Origin: Kryptolebias marmoratus
Lineage: Eukaryota; Chordata; Actinopteri; Cyprinodontiformes; Rivulidae
DNA: 64,000 nucleotides
Direction of reading: 5' to 3'
NCBI RefSeq assembly: GCF_001649575.2
Contig: NC_051433.1
Location: 18,118,757 to 18,182,756 of the forward strand
Of the stretch, positions 34,116 to 46,100 are shown piece after piece. The first letter of the stretch is position 1, and every line of letters begins with the position of its first letter. The notes under the pieces were generated by a model, which worked only from the letters and a program-made list of their open reading frames with translations, did not search any database and was not told the DNA's origin. Position numbers and translations under genes: made by a program.

Positions 34116-37100
34116 CTGCAGAGAGAGAAAAAAAAAACAACAAAAAAAACAGAGGGGCAAAGAATATTAAAGAACACAAACCATCCCAGTTTTTCACAAG
34201 CTGACACGATTTCCTTCAGTTTTGTTGGAATGTTTGTGACTTTTTCCTTTTGGTCAAAACCTAATAGGCAGTAATGCCATGTTTAGTCTTTTGTTTTACA
34301 AGATTCACATTAAAAAGGTGCTATAGTAAATTCATAAAACACATGTGTTTTTGTATTATTTTTATTTTTGATTGCACTCCGACACACCAAAGCTGCACTT
34401 TTTGTGCTGCAAACTGAATGATGCTCATTCTTATGGTGATGCAATCCGGCTAACGTAAATAAGACATTTTCTGCTACAGATTCAAAACTCTTGTTAAGGG
34501 CACTGAATGTTGGTTTTATAAAAATCAAAACCTTAAAAAAAAAATCACAACTTCTTGCTGTTTTTTTTCTAGAGGAATGAGCCCTTTCCTCTCGTTGGGA
34601 TAGCCCAAAATGTCAAAGTTTAATAAACCAGTTGGTGAAGAGCAGAGGCAGAACAAAACGTGGCGGGAAAAATTTAAGTCCTTTTTAGTTGTATGCCTTT
34701 GTTAGGCTGCAGATCTACGTCCGCTTTTTTAAAATATATCTTAACTTTTCCATCTTCACAGGATGAGACAGAAACGTTCCTTGGTACTTTGAGCTCACCA
34801 CAGGAAGAGGAAGTGTTTTAAGGACACATTACACTATAATGATCTAGGATTGCAGTCACTAGTAGTGATGAATGATCTGAAATAAACAGCAAGTTGTTAT
34901 ATTTCTATGAAGGGAGAGAATAATGTGCTACATTGTTTGGTACCATTTGCTAATAAGGGTCCCTGTGGAGATGGTTTATTCAGTGAGTTTGGGGACACTT
35001 TATAGAGCATTTATAAAACACTGTTCGTTCACTGAAGCTGGCTCACTATTTGGTAAAATCAAAGATCAAGAGCTGTACTTTCATTCATGTAAGTAAAAGT
35101 AATTTACCCAAATAACTTTATACCTGAATAAAACGGGTCCACAAATGCTCATAGCATTTACGTGCAGTTAAGTTATGGCCTGATCTTCAAAACCAAAACT
35201 ATGAGGAAATGAATAAAAGTGAGCCCGTTTCAGTGTATGATCAGCATTTTATAACTGTTTAATACATTTTTGCTAATGCTTTAGAAAGTGTATACAAACT
35301 CACAAATAACCCATTTAGAAAGCATTAATAAATCCTTTACAAAGGGAAGTGGTAACCGCTGTTCTCTCAATAGTCGACAGTCTTCAGTAAACATGTTTTC
35401 TAGCTGCATGATCAGCACCAAGGCCTTTAAATCTGACTCTGTATGCCATTTTACTTTCAGGGTGTTATGCGTTTTCAAAGATTTCAAGTTGATTGTGACT
35501 TCAATCATCAAAGTATGCAGTACAATAAACAGAAAAAGCTATGTTTTCCATGATATATACTCTTTAACTCTGACAGATGTCATGTTTAGTCTGCAGGAGT
35601 AAAATGGTGATTGGGTGCCATGCAAAGGAGCGCACTGCAGCAGTCGGTCAACACAACTTACTTGCTTGATGAGCTACGTGAGTTAGTCCACCTGAAGCCC
35701 GGGCGCACAGAGACGCAGAGACACAGAGACACAGAGACACAGAGACACAGAGACAAAACGTAGGAAAGGCATGAATCACAAAGATATGGAGGCTGGACAT
35801 TTGTTAGCATCATCTCAGAGTAAAAAAAAAAAAAAAAAGAAGCAGAAAAGCAATTCACAAAGAGAACTGGTAATGTAAAAAAAAATATACAAGCTTAAAG
35901 CGAGGATTTTGTACAGCAGAAGCAAGAGCACGGTTGTTACCGACTTCACTGAAGACAGCTGGCAGTCCCAGCAGGCTTAGAGGTGAAACAATAAAATAAA
36001 ATCCTGTTAGAGTATTTATCGACCTACCTCTGATCTTGGGGGTCAAGACTGCTGAAAGTGACACTGCTGATCGGGTAGTGGCGCCTAAAAAACAGCCTGC
36101 GCAGACAGGAGCAAACAGAAAAACACAATATAATGATTGTTTGTTTTTTAGATTAACCTCAAGAATTTTCATATGGCAAAAAATATGCACCAGAAAACGA
36201 AATAAACAACTCAATGTTAGCAGTGACGCGCCTTCTCTCTAGAGTGCTTGATTTAAAGTACCTTCTTTTGCTGTCAGTCAGCGTGATCCCCTGAGAGGAC
36301 ACTTTGAAGTGGACCACCGTCGGCACCGGGCGGGGATTCAGGGCCATGGTACACTTGGTTGCCTTGGAAACAGCCTCCGGTCCCGTCAACGACTCTGTTT
36401 CCACGGAGTTCAGGTAGAACACGTTGCACGCTGGGTCGTCGCAGAGGTCCAGGAGACGCGCGTGAAAATCAGCATGGGAGTTTAGATGTTACAAAAAGCG
36501 TGACGTTTCAGCCGATTAAAGAAAGAAAGAGAGAAAGAAAGAAAGAAAGAAAACCTCCAGCTGTTGTGAGGCATGAATAACTCTGCATTACCTGCTCCTT
36601 GTTTAAGGAGTTCAGCTGCTGTACTGGTGTTTGTTGAACTGTGCGTCTCCTGCAGCTCCCCAACCAGATCTGAAACAGAAAGAGTTACTCAGAATAATAG
36701 CTCAGGGTTTTGAAGCGGGGTCTTGTGGAAAGGTTATGGACAAAAACTGAATTTTGACCTGCTGTACTTAGCATTTTGAACAAACTGAATTTGGAGAAAT
36801 AGAGTTTAGTTCCAACCAGCCAGTGGCTTATGTGAGTGTAAAGACAGCGCCAAGTTTCAAAAGTCCAATAGCAATTTAAGCAAACGCTATTTTATTAACC
36901 TTTACACTGCGATCAACTTCAAATGACACAGTTATTTTGGCAGAAAGGTTATATTCCTACAGGAAGTGTCCCAGGCTGCGTCAGTAGTGCTATGGATGCT
37001 GCTGCTGCTTAATATGTCAGCAATAACCATAAACTTCCATGTAAATAACTCTGTGCTATTTATGGCGGTGTAAAGGCTCATAAAACAGCATGAACCACAT

Positions 37101-40100
37101 TTTGTTTGTTGATATCTGAGTTATTTTAAGACAGCGACAATCTGCTGTATTTGGACTAGTCATTAGCTCATTAATCCGGTCAAAATTAAACTCTATTTCT
37201 CCAAACTGAGGTCGTTCAAAGAGCTATCCAGAACAGGTAAGAAATTACTCATTCATAACATTTCAACAAAACCCAAGTTTAAAAGCTATGAAATATCTGT
37301 TTGGCTATAACTATACTGTCAGACTGCAATTGGTACTCCACTGATAAAAGATGACACATTTTGCATTTTTTAACAAATGAGGCTAAATTTACCCTTTTCT
37401 GGAATTCTCAGGGCACATGGCAGAGAGATGGGAGTAATCGAATGTTGGTACACCAAAGCAGATAAGCTTCCTGAGATAAGAAAAAAAAAAGGACGTGAAG
37501 AGGGAGAAGTCTGAAAGTTTAAACAATGCTTCGTACGTAAGAAAATTTGAGAAGCATATTATCATGGTGATGTCTACCGCTATACTGACCGAAGTAGGAT
37601 TCGTTCTGACAGCCCTTGATCTTCACTCCCCGTGGCCCTGTCTCGATGAGGAAGTGTCTCACCAGCTGTTCCAGAGGGTCCCCTGGGAAAGAGGAGAGGA
37701 GGATGGAAAACGAGGCAGACTGTCATGCTGTCACACATCTCTCTAATAAATGGAGGACTAACGCCGAGCGTCTGTCTGTCTTCTTCCTTCACCAGATGTT
37801 AGATCCACTTCAGACCTGGCGAACGTGCTGCTGGGGACCAGAGTAAGTGCGCTGACAAAGATTCAGGGCATGGTGCATAATGTAATGATATATAAGGTAT
37901 GTACCGTGAAGCTTCTGCTTCCCTTTCCACCTTTACGATCACTTGCCGCCGAGGGGGACGATGCTTTTTGCAGCCTCAGCAAACACACAAATGGCTATAA
38001 CTCACCCAGTTTTACAAATACTGAGCAAAGATTTGATGTGGCAGTAGCTGAGAGTCATCTCCAACATATACTCCGAGCAATAATTGACCCCACGAGATCT
38101 GCTTTTAAAACTCTGCCGTTAACTATTGGAGTCAACTGTGTCTGTCTGTTAGCAAAATATCTCATGAACCACTAAATGGATTTTATTAAAGCATTCAGAA
38201 AATAATCATACGGTGAACGTCTACGACTGATTAACTGTTGGAGTCAACTTGATTCAAAATGACCGCCACAGCTAATCAACTTTAGCCAACACAAACACTG
38301 CTATAACCCAACCAATTTTACAGATATTAGGCTAAAACGTGGTGTGGTAGTAGCTGAGGATCATCCTCAACACATACTCAAAGAGCGACACATTGTGAAA
38401 TGTTTTAGCTTAGAACTAGCACTAACTGTTGGCATCAACCCTGTTTGTTTGTTAGCAAAATACCTCAAGAACCACTGGGCAGATTTTAATGAAACTCTTA
38501 GAAAGTAACCACTGGGTGTGGCTCTACAGCTGATTAACTTTTGACGTCAACCCAATTCGAGATGGCCACCACAGGTAATCAAGTTTAGCCAACATAAAAA
38601 TGACTTTAATTCAGTCAATGTCACAGATATTGAGCTAAATTTTGGTGTGCTGGTAGGTGAGAGTCATCTTCAACAAACAGATCTTGCACATAAGGTCATT
38701 TATGAGGATTGACCCAAAAAACTAGAACTCTGTTCCTTCTCATCATAAAATAATCTTAATTTAAAATTCTGCCATGAAAGGCGGTGGGCGATATTCATTA
38801 CTTCAAGAAATGCTAGACTTTTAATATGTTTTTCTCTTTATTGAAAAGATTATCTTCATGTTTGTAACTTGAGCTTTGGATAAAAGGTTTGTAGTGTCCT
38901 AACCCAAGCTTCTAGACCCACGGTAAACTTGATAAAATAAACTGAGAATGCGCCACATTCCACTTAAGCTCCCGGCGTGTAAAATAAAAAGTGCAGCGAA
39001 TACCTTTGGTTCCTGTAATGTTGGCGTTTGGAGGAGGAGTTGCCACCTTGAGAGCCAAGCCATAAGCACCCTGGAATGAGTTACTGTCTCGAATAAGAAA
39101 GGCTCCCGGCTCCTTGTCCTTCAACACAGCAATGGCTGTGATAGAAGAGATATATTAGAATCAATAATGTGCAGAAAATAAACACTGGATTATGATTTTA
39201 ATCCAGCATTTAGTCGTGGTTGGTCAGGTGGTCTGAGAATGATAAACCCTCACCTTGGTCTCTGGAGATGCCTGGTTTGTACCAGTACTTGGAGCTGTCC
39301 TGGACAAACTTAGCGTTCACCCTGATGTCTGCCTCTTCCATGCAGCTGTGTTGTGCAGACCCCCTCCTTTGCTCCCCCACGACGGGGGAGAAAGTAACGT
39401 GGTGCATTGGGGAGGGAGCCGAGGAGACTCGCAGCAGAGCGTTGTGTCCGTTCAGGGATGCCGCAGAGGAGGAAAATCGTTTCTTCTCTGGGAGCGGCGG
39501 CTGAATGGGGGGGATTGTTACGGCAGTGTACCCAGTGTACGGCACATGGGGGACGTTCAGTAACGAGTAGTAGTACGACGCTAAGGGAAAGGTGGGCGTG
39601 TGATATCCGTCAGGAACGGGCGACGGTGGTTTGGTGTCAGCAGAGCCATCTCTGTCTGGGGTCAGAGTTTGTCCTGCTGTGTCTGCAGCAGATGTGGACA
39701 GCTGCGGAGGTGACTGCAGATCGGGGGAGCCAACGAGGGAACTTGGGGAACGATTCATGTTGGATTGGGCATCGATAGGGAGGGCAGAGCCATTGAGCTG
39801 CACTTGGACTGGAGTGATGATGACAGTAGCATAGTTTGACGCATTGGACTGAGCATTTCTATTTGGACTTGTTGTGACTTTAGCTGTTTCAGTCTTATCA
39901 TCGGGACTCTGAGAAGACTCTCTTGATGTGGAGTTTTCAGATATAGATGAAGTCTGTGTCTCTGACTGTACTGCTATGATGGATTTGATGTTATTTGCGT
40001 TGGACTCCAGATTTGCATCAATTTCTTGGCTTTGAAGGGGGCTGTCAGCATTTACACTGATTAAAAAGTAAAGTAAAGGGGAAAAATGAAATATTTTTGT

Positions 40101-43100
40101 AAATATCTAGATAAATGCAGCTGTATTTCCAACGTTGTTTGAGATGAGGCTTCACTTACCTGTCTTCTGTGTGAGTTGGGCTGCTGCTACCAATAAGTGT
40201 ATAGTCATGATCGGAGTCCCCACCAGGGGTGCTCAACTGACCGCGAGAGTCAGATTTACTTTCGGAACCTTGAGAAACGCCATCTTCTGCCTCCATCTTG
40301 GCTTTTTCCACTTTGATAAGAGAGATTAGAAGGAGTGAAACAGTAAAAACAGACATGAGAACCAAACAAGAACCAATAAAGAAGAGGCTCGGTACTCACT
40401 TTTGCGGTGCTCAGAGTGCGGCTGGTCTCCAGACCCTAAAGAGGTATCGGGGAGGATTCCTCTTCCAGGAGATGGGCTACTTGCAGGCAGAGGCGAGGCT
40501 GATCCGGAGTGGTACCCCGAGACGTAACCTCGGCTTTCAGACGGGGACGACGGATATGGAGAGCAGGGACAGGAGTGGCGGGGCTGTAAAGGAGTGTGGT
40601 ACCCACTGCTCGCGCCATCTCTGACATCCATCAGCGACTGGGGGATGGGGTAGCTCTGGTGAGGCGCAATGGCAATCCTAGGTTGCTCCGGATTTGGAGC
40701 CTGGTCTGCCGGGTGGCAGAGGTGAAACGCCGGCAAAGATGGTTTGCACTGCCAGAATTCTGCCTCTCTCATCAACTCCCAAGGCTTTTCAGTTTCCCAT
40801 ATTGGAGGCGTCTCTCTTGTCTGTTGCAGCCCGACTCCTTGGGACCAGTGTGGGTTTTCTGAGTGGTCTGGGTGTGGCTGGTGGAACCTTCTGACTGAGG
40901 CCAATTGTTGCTCTCGCCTGATGGAACACTCCTGACAGGAGCAAAAGGAGGAAGATGGGGGAGAGCTGAAGAAAAGTTCTCTGTAAGGGCTTCCAGGCTG
41001 TGGTGGGTGGGAGGGCTGAGCTACATGGCCGGGATAGTGGAAGAGGTGACAGTCTTCTCCGGTGCAGAGTCTGTTTGAGGCTGGCAGCGTGTGACTGTGA
41101 TTGTGACCGTGGGTGTGTTCAGGGGCTGGATAAGGGCAGCATGGCCCGTGGAGGCAGGGCATAGACGGAGGATTGAGCGGACGTTCCCATGGTAACTCAG
41201 ATAAAGGATGGGTGCTGTGGCGATGGCAGAGCTCCATGTGAGTTGAATGGGGAGGAGGGGACAGAGATTTGGATGATAAAGCTGGCAGGGTTTGGCTTTT
41301 TGGATGCTTTTTGATACTGCTGCAGCGTCCGAGACACTGGCCGTTGGCAAGACAGAGCTCTCTGTCCCGCTCCCATCCCGCATCACTGCACTTTGTAGCT
41401 GCTCGGCTGCAGCAGGACCGCTCATGCCGCAAAACGCCAGGGCTCGAAGTGTCCCCATCATCTAAAATGGCTGTTTCTCTGTCTCTTTCTCTTATCTTCT
41501 GCTTCGCTCTGTCCTCCACGTCTCCTCTCCGCTGTGGACAGTCAGAGCAGTTCATGGGTGGCGAGGCTTCAACCAGGTGACCCGAGGAGGCCGTGGAGCC
41601 CCTACAGTTAGGGTTGAAGGTGAGGGGCTGGGGTTTGGAGGCAGACTGGGGTTTCACCGTCGGGCTGGTAGTGAGATACCCATTGGGTGAAGTTGCTGAG
41701 GCAGTGGCGCCGGGTCCACGCCGCTTCCTCACTTGCGCATACAAGCTGCCGTCTATCGGGCCTCTCGTGTGACAGATATCTGATGGAGAAAGTGTAACAA
41801 TTTGTCAGATTTCGATGTGAAGCTTCATATTCAAAGCCTGCTGCTGAAAGGTCGAAAGCAGACAATAATGTGTCTTGCCTGTGTCTGTTAGCAAAACATC
41901 TCATGAACCACTGGACAAGTTTTATTGAAATTTGGAGAAAATAATCTTTGGATGTACATCTACAAATTATTTCCTTTTGGAGTCTACCCGATCCAAGATG
42001 GCTGCCATAACCAACTGACCTTCAGTTTTGCAGATGCTGAACTAAAATCTGATGTGGTTTTAGCTGTGACTGAATCTCAACACAAATTGCCAAAAATGTT
42101 TATTTTAAAATTTTGCCATTAACTATTTGCTGTCAACTCTGTGTTGATATGAACCACTGGAGGGACTTTAATGAACCTCCCAGGAAGTAAGCATTAAGCA
42201 TATAACTGCAAAAAAATGACCTTTTAGAGCCAACTTAATTTGTCCGCCACAAATAACTGAGCCTAGAAAACACAAAAATGGCTATAATTCAGCCAATTTT
42301 ACAAATATTGAGCTAAAATTTGACATGGTAGTACCTGAATGTTTGAACAGCTACAACTCAACATAAGATGATCTTAGTCTAAGACTCTTGCATAAAAGGC
42401 GGCGAGTGATATGTAGTCCTTTAAGGAATTTGACCCCTTCAGCTGACTTCTGCGTTTCTTACTTTCCACGCTGTCTTCGTGGTGGAGGTTGAAATTTTCA
42501 TAGGAATCCCATCTGATCACAGGGTCCGAGGTGTCGTAGTCTACCTTGACGGACGTGTCGTTTTTGCTGCATTCTCGACCTTGAAAAAGCAGTGATGTGG
42601 AAAAAATTAATTAAGTACCTCAAAGAATGCAGCGGCAGACAGGAAGATGATAATTCTAACCTTTCGTTTTTTCTGGACCATTAGTGAAGATGAACTCCAC
42701 TGTGGCGTCTGGAGGGAATCTGTCTTCTATTGAGAGACGAGCATAAAGGCAAGAGACTAAAATATCCAGAGCACAATCACAAAGAGTGAGAAAAACATCC
42801 TCTAAAAGCTGTGATCTGGGATAAAAGTCACCAAATAATACATATATTTGCTTTTACTTCTTTTCTAATAGAAAATGGTCAAACAAAAAAAAGAAGACTT
42901 TGAAGCTGAACACTTCGAAAAAAAATGAAAGACGCTTTCTTTTGACATTCATGCATCGGTGTGGGTAATATTATTTATGAATCATACTGTATTCGTACGT
43001 CAGCATGTAGCACTTAGAGCAACTGCAGAGGGACTGCTGTTTAGTGGGCCATGAGCAAACATTTCTGTGTCATCTAACCTGACGCTGTCGTTTTCTGTTA

Positions 43101-46100
43101 GCCTTAAAATCCGCACACAGTGGTCTGAGAAAAAAGTGGGTCTTGAGTCATCAGCTGCAGAAGCAAACAAAATGTCCTATTTGCTCGTTTATTTACAGTG
43201 TCCTCACAATATAGCAAAGTACAACTAGATAAGGTGTGGGCAATCCTGGTCCTGGAGAGCCACTATCCTGCATGTTTTACTTGTTTCCCTGCTCCAACAC
43301 ACCTGATTCAGAGGTTAAATCACCTCTTCATGTTCTGCAGAAGCCTGTTAATCACCCATTGATTCAAATCAGGTGTGTTGGAGCAGAGAAACAAGTAAAA
43401 CATGCAGGATAGTGGCCCTCCAGGACCAGGATTGCCCACCCCTGCACTATGTTGTGATAAAAATACTACATTTTAATGATTGCCCTTCACTTCTGTGATG
43501 ACTTTAAAACAATTACTTCCCCCGACCACTGTGTGGCATTCATACCTGCGCAGGCCAAGTCTAACTCGGTCTTGCCGAACCACAGCTGGGCTCCATGAAC
43601 GGTGCAGGTGTGGAACTGGACTCTGAACACCACCTCCCGCTCTGCTGCTCTGCTCCGCCGGTGGTAGCACTTCACCTGCAGACGGTCAGTCAGGTGAGCA
43701 AACGCAGGTGGAATCTCTCACCATTACAAGTGAACAGACTTTAAGTCGATTTTTTGTTTGCTTGGTCCTTTTTCTCTCCCTACAGAATTAAGGCTCAGAG
43801 TGTGTTGGCTGTGAACTGAATGTTCTTCTCATCTCAAAGAAACGCACAGAGCAGTGCACACGGTTATTGTTGAGAGATCACCTCATGCTTTTGGTCGTTC
43901 AAAAACAATTAAGCAGTTTTTTTAAAATGTCCAGTAATGACAGAAAGAAACAACTGACCACACAGCTTTGATTAGAGGTGGACGCCATCGTTGTTTTCTG
44001 AGAGTCACTTTGATTTAATCAAAGGAATCTAAGAGCCACATGTTAAACTAAAACTACAGGCACGGCGTGGTATCTTCATCTATGGTGCTCAAAATCAAGT
44101 CTTCTTTCAAAAATCATCAGAATGAGACTTGATATGACTTACTCAAAGAGCCCCTTACAGCTAATTTTGTTACTGATTTGTTGATGTTTGAATGTAAGAT
44201 AATAATTAAAAAAAATATTAAGCCCAGCTTATAAGTTGTGAGATAATTTGGGAACTTTATTTTGTATGTGATGACAGCATGCTTGGTCAAACTGCAGCAA
44301 CACCGTCCTTAGCTTTTCAAACATGGAAATTGTAATTTTTTTCTTTTTTAGTTAAAAAAAAAATACAGCATGTAACTAAAAAAATGTATGCTCATGTGTG
44401 ACTAAGATTTAAAGATGACTGTATGAATAATGTGTGATAGGATTTGGATCAATGAATGGTTTGCATCAGTAACATACAGTTCTTGATAATTCATGTCTCA
44501 CCATAATGTCCCCCTTTAACAGCAGTGCTGGCTCCAGGGTCACACACAGTTTTCTCGCCCGTGAGCTCTGAGGATCACTAGGACACATGGAACATAAAAA
44601 ACTATCCCACTTGCTTTAAACACACATAAAACCAGCTGTTCCAGTTGGATCAAACACTGGAAAACAGCATTCACTTTAATGTAAGCACAGACTTTGTTGC
44701 ACTTAAACACAGACAGTCTGTTAAAATGACTGAGAAACCACACACACACACACACACACACACACAGATAATATACTTACTAAACCCCTGATGTGTAGAC
44801 TAGTTGCAAAGACTGGTATAATTTCAGGAAAGGATAAAAACCTGCGAACAAAAGTTGCAACAATTAATAGTTTTTGTATTTACTAATAAAACTATAAAAC
44901 ATATTTTGTTCAATTTACTCAGTTATTATTACACACATGCAAAAAAAAATCAACTATGCATTTCTTTAAGGAATAGTTTCATTCGTTAGATTTTTAGGTT
45001 TAGAGAAAAACGCTGTTTGAACACATACTTTGTGTTTTGTGTCCTGTTGAATACATAAAAACAAATGTAACTAGAACAGCAAGACCAATATTAACCCTGG
45101 CAAACATATACTGATTATTCAACAAGCAATTGAAACATTAGTTTAAGCAAATTATTTAAATTTAGAACCAACATTAGTCAGAAAGTTCAGTCCTAGGATT
45201 TACAGTCATCCTGCAAAAAAAACTATCACACCTACATATAATATGTTTATATTATTACACATATGTATTCATTTAAGTCACTCAAATGTGTTTTTTAGTG
45301 CTGGATAAAGTATTCCTCCAACACCAGTCTGAGTAAAACTGACCTCCTCCTGTCTGGAAGTTTGGCAGAGAGGGAACGAGGATCTGATGGAGGAACAGAG
45401 GACTGCTGTTCATTTTAATGGAACCGGACAGCAAACCGCTGAAGTAGTAGATGTACCTGTGGGGGAGAGGGAGAGGAGACAGCCTGAGCGATGGGATGGG
45501 AGACAACAGCGCTGTGGCAAGAAAAAAACAGAAGAATGAATGAGCTGCATGGGTGACCTGTTCTGAGACGGCTGTAGAGACGAAGAGACTTTGTCCTCGC
45601 AGAACTTCCTCATGGCCACCGTGGTGAGCGCCTGGTCTGCTCTGTGGACACAACAACAAGTTTATTAGCAGCACAGGGGCGTATCATGAAGGCTTGTTGT
45701 GAAATACAGTCAGCATTTTGATTTACTGAAACATTTCCTGTCTTGTATATTCATAAAGATGCACATTACCCAGCTGATATCTTGCTGTAGTGCATGTATG
45801 CTGCCACTATCACCCCAGTTTTTCCTTTGTTTCCCTGTCGGCGCAAAAAAACGAGAAGACTTGTGAATCACACTTTTATGCGTGTCACAGAGAAACCAGC
45901 AGACGGGTGCGTGTGTGTTCATGTTGCACCAACTTTGCAGTGGAGAACCACTACGGTGTTCGGGTCAGAGGTCAGCCAGGTCTCCATGGCTTTGCAAATG
46001 GCACAGATCCTGTCCAGGGGAGGGGCGTGAAGATCGGGCCAGCCGTAGTCCTGCACCTAGACCGCGGAGGGGGGTTGGGATTTGAAATCATTTTTAACTG

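Noticed and set aside
39407..39778. Plus-strand 123-codon frame
   Set aside because: Lies opposite a tns2 coding exon whose protein is conserved; it is an antisense shadow.
41269..41580. Plus-strand frame of 103 codons
   Set aside because: Antisense to the large tns2 exon, without family resemblance.
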